From positions 1-35,065 of the forward strand of contig CANQAJ010000012.1 in assembly GCA_947589365.1 (NCBI GenBank): a DNA stretch of 35,065 nt, read 5' to 3'. The first letter of the stretch is position 1. Every line of letters starts with the position of its first letter. The DNA is from an uncultured Clostridia bacterium (GTDB lineage Bacteria > Bacillota > Clostridia > Oscillospirales > Acutalibacteraceae). The notes below the pieces were generated by a model that saw nothing but the letters and a program-made list of their open reading frames with translations, searched no databases and had not been told where the DNA came from. Shown in pieces: positions 9,263 to 18,473 of the stretch. A program made the position numbers and the translations under genes.

Positions 9263-10531
9263 TCAATCAGTATCTCCCTTTTTCCATCTCTCGAGCCAAT
9301 CGTCATCATCATTCTGTTCGGTCGGCTCCGTACTCCAATTATATTTCTGCTTTGCTCTGTTTCTTCTTTCCTCGGAACGTTTCTTCTGTTCTTCCCTTCT
9401 ACGCTTGGTTTCAGCCTCGGCTTCTGCACGGGCAGCCTCCTTTTCTTCCTCTGTTTTCTCCCCTTTTTCAAGCTCGGCTTGCCTTTCCGCCTCTGCCTCG
9501 GCGTCAATCTGTGCCCATATATCGGCAGTTGCGGGTACGGATTTTTCTTCCGCATTTTCTATATCTTCCTGTTTTGTATCTTCCGCTTCCCGACCTGCTT
9601 CCTCGATTGCTTCCTTCATATCATCATCACTGAACAATGCCCTTGCAAATTCTTTCGGGTCAAACGGCTGCAAATCATCAATCTGCTCTCCGACTCCGAT
9701 ATATTTTACGGGAACATTAAGTTCCTCTCTTATAGCAAGGACAACTCCGCCCTTTGCCGTGCCGTCAAGCTTTGTAAGTACTATGCCGGTTATTCCTGCG
9801 GCATTTTTAAATTCCTTCGTCTGATTAACAGCATTCTGTCCGGTTGTTGCATCAAGCACAAGAAGTACCTCTTTGGCAGCATCCGGAAGTTCCCTGTCTA
9901 TAATCCTGTTGATTTTTGCAAGCTCGTCCATAAGATTTTTCTTATTGTGGAGTCTGCCCGCCGTATCAGCTATAATTATATCACTTCCCCTTGCCTTTGC
10001 CGAGGATATTGCGTCGAATACAACTGCCGCCGGATCCGAACCCTCATTCTGCCTTATAATATCCGCTCCGCTTCTGTCCGCCCATATTTTAAGCTGATCT
10101 ATTGCGGCGGCACGGAATGTATCGGCGGCGGCAAGAGTAACTCTCTTTCCCTCACGGACAAAACCCGCCGCAAGCTTGCCTATTGTTGTTGTTTTTCCGA
10201 CACCGTTTACTCCTATTACAAGTATTATTGACGGTTTGGTGCTTATATCAAGCGTATTGCCGCCCTCAAGCATTTCGGTTATTACATCCTCAAGCAGTCT
10301 GCGTATTTCCGTCGGATCCGTTATACCATCACTTTTAACACGCTTTCTCAGCTCGTCGCATATTTTTTCGGCAGTATACATACCGACGTCACCCATTACA
10401 AGCAGTTCTTCAAGCTCCTCAAAAAGCTCATCGTCAATTTTTGTAAAGGACTTGAGAAGCTTATCAATTCTCCCGAAAAGTGCGTCACGGGTTTTTCTGA
10501 GTCCGTTTTTAATTTTTTCAAACAATCCCAT
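9263..10531 (-). CDS. ftsY: Signal recognition particle receptor FtsY with a charged C-terminal extension
   Basis: ATG at 10531 (MGLFEKIKNGLRK) preceded by GGAGG. SRP GTPase motifs 'GVNGVGKTTTIGKLA', 'DTFRAAAIDQLKIWADR', 'DTAGRLHNKKNLMDEL', 'TKLDGTAKGG'. Confidence 0.96.
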   Translation of the reverse strand: MGLFEKIKNGLRKTRDALFGRIDKLLKSFTKIDDELFEELEELLVMGDVGMYTAEKICDELRKRVKSDGITDPTEIRRLLEDVITEMLEGGNTLDISTKPSIILVIGVNGVGKTTTIGKLAAGFVREGKRVTLAAADTFRAAAIDQLKIWADRSGADIIRQNEGSDPAAVVFDAISSAKARGSDIIIADTAGRLHNKKNLMDELAKINRIIDRELPDAAKEVLLVLDATTGQNAVNQTKEFKNAAGITGIVLTKLDGTAKGGVVLAIREELNVPVKYIGVGEQIDDLQPFDPKEFARALFSDDDMKEAIEEAGREAEDTKQEDIENAEEKSVPATADIWAQIDAEAEAERQAELEKGEKTEEEKEAARAEAEAETKRRREEQKKRSEERRNRAKQKYNWSTEPTEQNDDDDWLERWKKGDTD

Positions 10532-10585
10532 AATCAATTCCTCCAATCCGATTCTTTCTGTATACAAAGGAAAGTATGCGGTATT

Positions 10586-13500
10586 TTATGCTTTCATTCC
10601 AAGCTTTTGTTCTATTTCGCTTGCCTTAAGCTCAAGAAGCTTTGATATTCCCTGATCCTGCATTGTAACACCATACAGAACATCAGCTTCCTCCATAGTA
10701 CCACGTCTGTGGGTAATACATATAAACTGAGTTTTATCATTCATCCTGCGTAAATATTCCGCAAATCGGTATACATTAACATCATCAAGTGCGGCCTCTA
10801 TCTCATCCATCACACAAAACGGTGCCGGTCTTACCTTCATTATGGCAAAATATAACGCTATTGCGACAAGTGCCTTTTCTCCTCCGGAAAGCAGTTCTAT
10901 GTGCGACACTATTTTCCCCGGCGGTTCAACGGATATTTCTATTCCCGTGGTAAGGACATTTTCCGGATCAGATAATGAAAGGGACGCCTTTCCTCCTCCG
11001 AAAAGTTCTACAAAGGTTTCGGAAAAATTCTTATTTATCTGATTGAACCTGTCGATAAATATTTCCCTCATCTGCTTTGTAAGGTCATTTATAAGGTGCA
11101 GAAGCTCATTTCTTGATTTTTCCACATCACCTGTCTGAACGCTGAGAAATTCATAACGCTCACTTACCTCCTTATATTCCTCTATTGCGGAAACATTGAC
11201 AGTACCTAAGGACTTGATTTTCTGTTTGAGTTCGTTAAGTCTTCGCTGAGCCTTTGACGGGTCATCAATCTTCACCGCAGTTTCCTCAGCCTCACGTCTG
11301 GTAAGGTTATATTCCTCCCAAAGCTTATTTACCGTATCGTCATATTGCTTTTGAAGATTTACACGTCTTTCCTCAAGTCTTGCAATTTCACCGCTTACAG
11401 CTTCTCTTTCCGTCTGCTTTTCACGCTCTTTTTGCCTTAGCTGCACGGATTTCTGTTCAAACATAAGTTTCTCGGATGTAAAAGACTCAATCCCGCTTCT
11501 CTTATCCGAGGCAATTTTCTTAAGCTCATCAGCCTCATTTTCAAGTTTCTCTATTCTTTCCAGCAATTCCTTGTTTTTTTCTCCGAGTGCAGTGATTTCC
11601 GCCTTATCCGAAATTATCCTGTCCTCAGCTGTATTTTTTCTTGAAAGTGCATTTTCTATCTCCAACCTTGCGGCTGCTATATCTTTTTCGGTCGTAAGTA
11701 TTCCAAGCTTTATCTGCTGCAGCCTTTCGCTGAGGTCTTCCCTTTTTCTCACAAGCTCATCCTTTGAGCCTGTAAGTGAGCTTGCCCTTTCCTCGTTTTC
11801 GGAAATTTTCTTTTGGTAGGCATCAAGCTTATTTCTCGCTCTTTCCATTGCATTTGTAAGCTCATTCATTTTTGATACCGAGTTTTCTCTCTCTTTTTTA
11901 GCTTCCCCAAGAGCTGCCCTTGTAGAGTCAAGCTCGGTCTGTCTGCTCCTTATTTCGGCTTCAAGCTTTATTTTATCCCCCTGGGAGATCGAAAGCTGTT
12001 CGGACAGCTCATCTGACTTTTTCTCAAGCTGTTCTATAACCTCAGCTTCAGCTTTAAGCCTTGCCGAAAGTTCGTCCGCCTGTTTTAAGGTCTGTGCAGA
12101 CTGCTTTTTAAGCTTTTCTATTTCCCCGGCTCTGCCTAAAAGTCCCGCATTCTTCAAAAGTGAACCGCCTGTCAGGGAACCTCCCGCATTAACCACCTGA
12201 CCGTCAAGCGTTACTATACGGAAACGATATCCGTATTTTTTTGCAATATCCACAGCCCTGTCGAGGTTATCCGCAACGACCGTTCTTCCGAGGAGATTCA
12301 GAAGTATGCCCCTGTAACAATCATCACAGGTACAAAGCTCTGCGGCAATACCTACAAAACCCTCACAGACCTCAAGTCCCGATTCGCTCAGTTCTCTGCC
12401 CTTTATTGAGGACATAGGGAGAAATGTAGCACGTCCACCGTCATGCTGCTTCAGGTATGCTATAGCTCTTTTTGCATCGCTGTCATTTTCTGTTACGATA
12501 TTCTGCATTGCCGCACCGAGTGCAATTTCTATTGCCGTATTATACTCGGGTCGGGTCTTTATTACTCTTGAAACGGGACCGCATATTCCGCTGAGTGTAC
12601 CCTTTTTCGCTTCACGCATTATTATCTTGACACTGTGTGCAAAGCCCTCAAGGTTTCTTTCCAGATCCTCAAGCATCCTTGCCTTTCCCAATATCTGCTG
12701 TGCAGACAGATACATCTTATCGGTCTTTTCCTTGAGTTCCGCATATTCTCCACGCTTTGCGGTTATTTTCTCCTGAACCTTATCCCTGTCCCTCAGAATA
12801 TCTGCGGCATTGTTTTCGCAGTCCGTTTTCATTTCCCCATAATCGGAAATTATATTTTCAAGTGTTGCTATCTGTGAATTTTTTGCCTTTATTGTATTTT
12901 CCAGTACTTCGGTACGCTCCGTAAGCTCGTTTATCGATGAGGATGAGGTCATATACTCAATTTTTGCATCCGATGCCTTTCCCGCAAGCTCGGCAAGCTC
13001 CGAATTTATCTGAGCAATTTTATCCGCCGAAGCAGTTTCGCCTGTTTTAAGCTTTAAAAGCTCCTCCGTATATTTCTTTTCCTCGATCCTTTGCTGTGAT
13101 AATGCAGTGTTAAGCTCCGCAGTTTTCTTATTTCTTTCTTCTATCTCAGACTTAAGCTCTTCGCCGGATTTTGAAAGCTCCGCTATATCATTCCGTATCC
13201 TTTCCGCTGTTTCCTCATTATGTCTGATATCATTTCTGAGGACATTGGCTTCCGAACGCTTCTCTGAAGATTTTTCCTCTTTTTCCGATATATTTTGTCT
13301 CAGTTCCTCAATTTTTATCGTAAGACCGTTTTGTTTGCTGTAGCTTTCCTCTATTTCCTTTGCTATTGTCTCAATTGCACCCTCAATGTCATTATACTGT
13401 GCATTTGCAACAGCAAGTTTATCCTCCTGCTCCCTTACCGCTGCCGCTGATTTATCGAGCGTACGCAGCCATAAAGCAATTTCAAGTCCGCGTTTTTCCT

Positions 13501-14158
13501 CATCATATGCTATAAACGACTTTGCCTTTTCGGATTGTATCCTCAGCGGTTCAACTCTGCCCTCAAGCTCCGAAAGAATATCTCTGAGACGAACAAGGTT
13601 TTCCTCCGCTTTCGCAAGTCTGCGTTCCGCTTCCGATTTTTTGTATCGGAATTTTGAAATACCTGCCGCTTCCTCAAAAATTTCTCTCCTGTCCTCACCC
13701 TTAGTTGCAACGACAGAATCAATTTTTCCCTGTCCTATCATGGAATACCCATCGCGGCCCAGTCCGGTATCCATAAATAATTCATGTATATCCTGAAGCC
13801 TTACTGCCGTATTATTTATAAGATATTCACTGTTCCCCGAACGGTAATATCTTCTTGTTATCGCTACTTCGTCGCCGTCATATTGAAGCTGTCTGTCTCT
13901 ATTTTCAAATGAAAGAGTTACCTGTGCATAGCCTGTCTTTTTTCTCTGCTTTGTTCCGTTAAAAATGACATCCTCCATTTTGGAACAGCGGAGCGTCTTA
14001 GCCGACTGCTCACCGAGCACCCAACGTATGGCATCACTTATATTGCTTTTTCCGCTTCCGTTCGGACCGACTACTGCGGTAATTCCCTCGGTAAAATTCA
14101 ATTTTGTCTTATCGGGAAAAGTTTTAAACCCCTGTAACTCCAATGCCTTTAATCGCAC
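10586..14158 (-). CDS. smc: Chromosome segregation protein SMC
   Basis: 1190 aa; Walker A 'VGPNGSGKSNISDAIRWVLGEQSAK', coiled coils, hinge, 'LLSGGEKALVAIALYFAIMKVRPAPFCVMDEIEAALDDVNV'; GTG start. Confidence 0.97.
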   Translation of the reverse strand: MRLKALELQGFKTFPDKTKLNFTEGITAVVGPNGSGKSNISDAIRWVLGEQSAKTLRCSKMEDVIFNGTKQRKKTGYAQVTLSFENRDRQLQYDGDEVAITRRYYRSGNSEYLINNTAVRLQDIHELFMDTGLGRDGYSMIGQGKIDSVVATKGEDRREIFEEAAGISKFRYKKSEAERRLAKAEENLVRLRDILSELEGRVEPLRIQSEKAKSFIAYDEEKRGLEIALWLRTLDKSAAAVREQEDKLAVANAQYNDIEGAIETIAKEIEESYSKQNGLTIKIEELRQNISEKEEKSSEKRSEANVLRNDIRHNEETAERIRNDIAELSKSGEELKSEIEERNKKTAELNTALSQQRIEEKKYTEELLKLKTGETASADKIAQINSELAELAGKASDAKIEYMTSSSSINELTERTEVLENTIKAKNSQIATLENIISDYGEMKTDCENNAADILRDRDKVQEKITAKRGEYAELKEKTDKMYLSAQQILGKARMLEDLERNLEGFAHSVKIIMREAKKGTLSGICGPVSRVIKTRPEYNTAIEIALGAAMQNIVTENDSDAKRAIAYLKQHDGGRATFLPMSSIKGRELSESGLEVCEGFVGIAAELCTCDDCYRGILLNLLGRTVVADNLDRAVDIAKKYGYRFRIVTLDGQVVNAGGSLTGGSLLKNAGLLGRAGEIEKLKKQSAQTLKQADELSARLKAEAEVIEQLEKKSDELSEQLSISQGDKIKLEAEIRSRQTELDSTRAALGEAKKERENSVSKMNELTNAMERARNKLDAYQKKISENEERASSLTGSKDELVRKREDLSERLQQIKLGILTTEKDIAAARLEIENALSRKNTAEDRIISDKAEITALGEKNKELLERIEKLENEADELKKIASDKRSGIESFTSEKLMFEQKSVQLRQKEREKQTEREAVSGEIARLEERRVNLQKQYDDTVNKLWEEYNLTRREAEETAVKIDDPSKAQRRLNELKQKIKSLGTVNVSAIEEYKEVSERYEFLSVQTGDVEKSRNELLHLINDLTKQMREIFIDRFNQINKNFSETFVELFGGGKASLSLSDPENVLTTGIEISVEPPGKIVSHIELLSGGEKALVAIALYFAIMKVRPAPFCVMDEIEAALDDVNVYRFAEYLRRMNDKTQFICITHRRGTMEEADVLYGVTMQDQGISKLLELKASEIEQKLGMKA

Positions 14159-14162
14159 TTTC

Positions 14163-15170
14163 TCACCCTATATCCTTAATTTTAATTTCATACCTGCCGA
14201 GCAGGCTGTCCTGTTTCACCTTTGCCGTAATACCAATATCGGCAAGTGCCTTGATATTACTCCTGTTATTTCCTATAAATTTTGAAACGGAACCGGGGTT
14301 TACAAAAAACTCAATTGTCCCGCCTGTAATTTTATTTTCATTAAGAAGCTCTACCGCATTATTATACATTATTCTGCTCTCACAAAGCTCGCGGAATGAC
14401 GGATGAAATGCCCCTCCGATCATTCCCTCACGCAGACTCGGACTGTCATGCAGACCGAGACGGATAACGGAAATATTCCTGTCCTCAAAGTAAAGCAGTA
14501 ATTCCGCACAGAGGGAAACGGCTGATTCAAGCTCCTGCGGCTTATACATACCGCTCATATACAAATCATACAGTTCCGTATTTTTCATAACCACGGTAGG
14601 GTATATACGCATTGTTGTCGGTTTCAGTTCTGCAAGCCTTTCTGCCGTTGCAATATCCGTATTCCTGTCGCTGCCGTAAAGCCCTGTCATCATCTGCAAG
14701 CCAAGCTCAAAATCATATTCATGTATAAGCCCGGATGCCGTCAATACATCCTCCGCAGTGTGTCCCCGCTTATTCAGCATAAGCACCCTGTCATCCATAC
14801 TTTGTGCCCCAAGCTCTATTGATGTAACACCGCTATCTTTCAGGATATCCAAAATTTCCCTGTTGATTGCATCGGGACGTGTAGACAGCCTTATGCCGTA
14901 AAACTCACCGCTTTTTACAAACGGTGTTGCAGCACTCAGAAGCTCTTTCATATACTCCCTGTCAATCGCCGTAAAGCTCCCCCCGAAAAACGCAATCTCT
15001 GCATTCCGGGTTTTCTCTCCAAGACTTCTGCGGGCAATCTCTACAGCTTCAAGCACATCATTACCATGCGGCTGACTGCTCTGTCCCGTTATCCTTTTCT
15101 GATTACAGAATGTACATTGATGCGGGCAGCCGTTATGAGGCACAAATATAGCAACATTTGAATGTTTCAG
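14163..15170 (-). CDS. Elp3-like radical SAM protein
   Basis: 'VPHNGCPHQCTFCNQ' CxxxCxxC cluster motif. ORF track starts at GTG 15143, but frame and homology-like residues extend to CTG 15170 (KHSNVAIFVPHNGC) after GAGGTG. Confidence 0.85.
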   Translation of the reverse strand: MKHSNVAIFVPHNGCPHQCTFCNQKRITGQSSQPHGNDVLEAVEIARRSLGEKTRNAEIAFFGGSFTAIDREYMKELLSAATPFVKSGEFYGIRLSTRPDAINREILDILKDSGVTSIELGAQSMDDRVLMLNKRGHTAEDVLTASGLIHEYDFELGLQMMTGLYGSDRNTDIATAERLAELKPTTMRIYPTVVMKNTELYDLYMSGMYKPQELESAVSLCAELLLYFEDRNISVIRLGLHDSPSLREGMIGGAFHPSFRELCESRIMYNNAVELLNENKITGGTIEFFVNPGSVSKFIGNNRSNIKALADIGITAKVKQDSLLGRYEIKIKDIG

Positions 15171-15209
15171 ACCTTTTCACCTCTTTAATAAGCAATACAA
15201 AACGTTATG

Positions 15210-15884
15210 TCAATATCCCATAAGCTTCAATGCTTCCCTTGCCGCCTGCTGCTCCGCTTCTTTCTTACTTCTTCCGCCGCCTTTGCCTATAACATTGTTG
15301 TTAAGATGTACCTCAACGGAAAAATGCTTATCATGGTCGGGACCTTCCTCACCCACAAGGACATATTCCAGATGCTCCTCCGGATTTTTCTGAATTATTT
15401 CCTGTAGTGTAGTTTTATAATCCTTAAAAGCTTTCGGCTTCTGATTTTTTATTTCAGGTTCAACGAACCTCAGAATGAATTTTCTTGCTTCATCCATTCC
15501 GCCATCGAGGTAAATTGACGCAATTATCGCCTCGAAGGCATCCGCAAGAATTGAGGGTCTTTCGTGACCCTTGAGGTTTCTTTCACCCTTTGAAAGTCTT
15601 AAGTAATTACCGACGCCAAGCTCTGCCGAAAAGCGGCAAAGACTTTTTTCACATACCAGAGATGCACGCAGCTTACTTAAATCACCTTCGGGAAGCTTCG
15701 GGCAATTTCTGTAAATATAATCCGATACAACTATACTCAGAACGGAATCACCGAGAAATTCAAGACGTTCGTTGCTTTTTGCTCCGTTCCTTGCCTCATT
15801 TGCATAGGATGAATGTGTCAGAGCATTTTCAAGATATGATATATTTTTATAGGTATATCCTATTGCTTTTTCAAGTTCTTTCAT
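15210..15884 (-). CDS. rnc: Ribonuclease III
   Basis: 224 aa; 'NERLEFLGDSVLSIVVSDYIY', 'ADAFEAIIASIYLDGG', C-terminal dsRBD 'GKGGGRSKKEAEQQAAREALKLMG'. Confidence 0.97.
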   Translation of the reverse strand: MKELEKAIGYTYKNISYLENALTHSSYANEARNGAKSNERLEFLGDSVLSIVVSDYIYRNCPKLPEGDLSKLRASLVCEKSLCRFSAELGVGNYLRLSKGERNLKGHERPSILADAFEAIIASIYLDGGMDEARKFILRFVEPEIKNQKPKAFKDYKTTLQEIIQKNPEEHLEYVLVGEEGPDHDKHFSVEVHLNNNVIGKGGGRSKKEAEQQAAREALKLMGY

Positions 15885-15887
15885 TTC

Positions 15888-16895
15888 TTACTCCTCTTTT
15901 ATTTTAATTTCCGAAATCTTCTTTTCCATTATCTCTATTGCTCCCGAAGAAGCAAAATCCGCCGCCGCTCTTATTACGGCTGAAACGGCGACATCATTGG
16001 CACTTCCGTGTGTTTTAAGCACGGGCTTTCTTACACCCATAACAACCGCTCCGCCGTATCGGTTATAGTCAAAATATTTCTTAAGCTCGTTCATTTCTTT
16101 CTTTACAAGAAGTGCGGCAAGCTTTGTACGCAAATTCTTATAGAATACTCCTTTTATTTTTCCGAAAAGCTCCTTTGCGGCACCCTCATACATTTTGGCT
16201 ATTATATTTCCCGTAAAACCGTCCGCAACAACAACATCCGCAATACCGCCCGGAATATCCCTTGCCTCTATATTTCCGATAAAATTGATGTCTGCCTCTC
16301 TGAGCAGCTTGAATGCTTCATGCCTGAGAGCATCACCCTTATGATCCTCTGTTCCTACATTCGCAAGACCTACCCTCGGATTTTTAACCCCGAGAATACT
16401 TTCCATATATACAGAACCCATTATACCGTATTTTCTCAGAGTTTCTGCCATGACATTGACATAAGCTCCTCCGTCTATAAGTATAAACGGTCCCTTTGAG
16501 GTCGGCATTATCGGTGCAAAGGCTATACGCTCTATACCGTTTATTTCCTTGACATATCGGTGTGAGCCTAAAACCAATGCTCCGCTGTTTCCCGCACTTA
16601 CAAATGCATCCGCTTTTCCGCCGGCCACAAGACGGAGTCCCTCTGCCATAGAACTGTTCTTCTTTCCCCTGAATACCTCTCTCGGGTCGTCCTCCATAGT
16701 TATCGCACTTTCCGCTTCAAATATGTCAAATGCAGAAATATCAAGTCCGTTATTTTCTGCACATTTTTCTATTTCGGCCTTATTTCCGACCATCGCAACT
16801 TCCGCATCAGGATTTTCCTTTAATGAAAGAATACATCCCTTGATAATCTCAAGCGGTGCATTATCCCCTCCGAATGCATCAACCAATATTTTCAC
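15888..16895 (-). CDS. plsX: Phosphate acyltransferase PlsX
   Basis: 335 aa; 'MKILVDAFGGDNAPLEIIKGC', 'AFVSAGNSGALVLGSHR', 'VADGFTGNIIAKMYEGAAKEL'. Confidence 0.97.
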   Translation of the reverse strand: MKILVDAFGGDNAPLEIIKGCILSLKENPDAEVAMVGNKAEIEKCAENNGLDISAFDIFEAESAITMEDDPREVFRGKKNSSMAEGLRLVAGGKADAFVSAGNSGALVLGSHRYVKEINGIERIAFAPIMPTSKGPFILIDGGAYVNVMAETLRKYGIMGSVYMESILGVKNPRVGLANVGTEDHKGDALRHEAFKLLREADINFIGNIEARDIPGGIADVVVADGFTGNIIAKMYEGAAKELFGKIKGVFYKNLRTKLAALLVKKEMNELKKYFDYNRYGGAVVMGVRKPVLKTHGSANDVAVSAVIRAAADFASSGAIEIMEKKISEIKIKEE

Positions 16896-16937
16896 AAAAC
16901 CAACCCCTCAATAATAAAACTCCTGCCAAATACCCGA

Positions 16938-18245
16938 TTATATATTTTCAAGTATACCGTTAAGACATTCAAGTGACCTTTTTGCATATTCCCCCGCTCT
17001 TTCCTTCTTATCCCTTATATGTTTTTCAAGCGGAGGAAGTATCCCAAAATTTGCACCCATCGGCTGAAAATCCTTTGCCTGAGAATTTGCTATATAATCA
17101 CTCAATGCACCTATCATCGTTACCCTCGGAAGAATTACCGATTCTCTTTTTTCGATCCGTCTTACCGCATTTATTCCGGCAACAAGACCCGAAGCTGCCG
17201 ATTCCATATACCCTTCAACCCCTGTCATCTGACCGGCAAAAAACATATCAGGATTTTCCCTCACCGAAAAATCCGCATTGAGTATTTTCGGAGAATCAAG
17301 AAATGTATTCCTGTGCATCACACCGTAGCGGACATATTCCGCATTTTTCAGTGCCGGTATCATACCGAAAACTCTTTTCTGTTCGGGAAATTTAAGATTT
17401 GTCTGGAAACCCACAAGGTTATACATACTTTTTTCCGAATTTTCCGTTCTGAGCTGTAAAACCGCCCACGGTCTGTGTCCCGTCCTCGGGTCACGCAGAC
17501 CTACAGGCTTCATCGGTCCGAAACGCAGTGTATCAAGTCCTCTTTGTGCAAGTATCTCAACCGGCATACATCCCTCATAAACCTTGGGATTCATAACATC
17601 AACATCATGTCTCGGCACCCTTTCGGCAGTCACCAGAGCGGTATGGAATAACTCATACTGTTCTTTATTCATGGGACAGTTAATATATGCATCGTCCTCT
17701 CCCCTGTCATATCGTGAAGCTGTGAATGCATCATCCATATCTATGCTTTCCGCTGTTATCACCGGTGCGGCAGCATCAAAAAAATGAAGTTCTCCGCCGA
17801 AAAGCTTATTTATTTTTTCCGCAAGAGCATCACTTGTAAGCGGACCTGTCGCAACAACCGTAACGGCATCCCCGGGAAGTTCCGTAATTTCACATTCTGT
17901 AACCCTGATAAGCGGATGATTTTTTATTTTTTCCGTAACTCCCTTAGAAAACATATCCCTGTCGACAGCAAGTGCACCGCCTGCGGGAACGGTACATCTG
18001 TCGGCAACACTCATCAGCAATGAGCCGAGCATTCGCATTTCATGTTTCAAAAGACCTGCCGCACTTTCAATTCTCGCTGCTTTCAGGGAGTTTGAGCATA
18101 CAAGCTCACAGAAATTATCGCTTTTATGTGCCGGTGTTTTCTTATACGGCTTCATTTCATAGAGCCGCACATTAATTCCTCTTTCGGCAATCTGCCATGC
18201 GGCCTCACAGCCTGCAAGACCTGCACCGAAAACATTTATATACAT
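16938..18245 (-). CDS. trmFO: Methylenetetrahydrofolate-tRNA-(uracil-5-)-methyltransferase TrmFO
   Basis: 435 aa; 'VFGAGLAGCEAAWQIAERGINVRLYEMKP', 'FCELVCSNSLKA', 'GQMTGVEGYMESAASGLVAGINA', 'NFGILPPL'. Confidence 0.96.
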   Translation of the reverse strand: MYINVFGAGLAGCEAAWQIAERGINVRLYEMKPYKKTPAHKSDNFCELVCSNSLKAARIESAAGLLKHEMRMLGSLLMSVADRCTVPAGGALAVDRDMFSKGVTEKIKNHPLIRVTECEITELPGDAVTVVATGPLTSDALAEKINKLFGGELHFFDAAAPVITAESIDMDDAFTASRYDRGEDDAYINCPMNKEQYELFHTALVTAERVPRHDVDVMNPKVYEGCMPVEILAQRGLDTLRFGPMKPVGLRDPRTGHRPWAVLQLRTENSEKSMYNLVGFQTNLKFPEQKRVFGMIPALKNAEYVRYGVMHRNTFLDSPKILNADFSVRENPDMFFAGQMTGVEGYMESAASGLVAGINAVRRIEKRESVILPRVTMIGALSDYIANSQAKDFQPMGANFGILPPLEKHIRDKKERAGEYAKRSLECLNGILENI

Positions 18246-18286
18246 TCTGACACCTCAAATTATAAATCAAAAATATACTCCTCTTA

Positions 18287-18315
18287 ATTTTAGCACAATT
18301 TACCGATAATATCAA
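18287..18315 (-). promoter_or_regulatory. SigA-type promoter upstream of the trmFO operon
   Basis: On the minus strand: TTGATA - 17 nt (TTATCGGTAAATTGTGC) - TAAAAT. Confidence 0.55.
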
Positions 18316-18368
18316 TAAGCAAAAATCATATTGCGACACATATTGTATGATAAATATATACATAGCAA

Positions 18369-18397
18369 TTGACACGCAATATTTTTTTTGATACAAT
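18369..18397 (+). promoter_or_regulatory. SigA-type promoter for the secreted repeat protein
   Basis: TTGACA - 17 nt - TACAAT, divergent from the trmFO promoter. Confidence 0.65.
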
Positions 18398-18473
18398 TTA
18401 ATTGAAAACCATGCTTTCTTCAGGCGGAGGGTCTCCCTCTTTGATTACATTTATACAGGACAGGGTGTTATTA

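Noticed and set aside
9197-10231. 344 aa plus-strand ORF overlapping ftsY
   Set aside because: Antisense to confidently identified ftsY; Cys/Phe/Ser-rich composition typical of a shadow frame.
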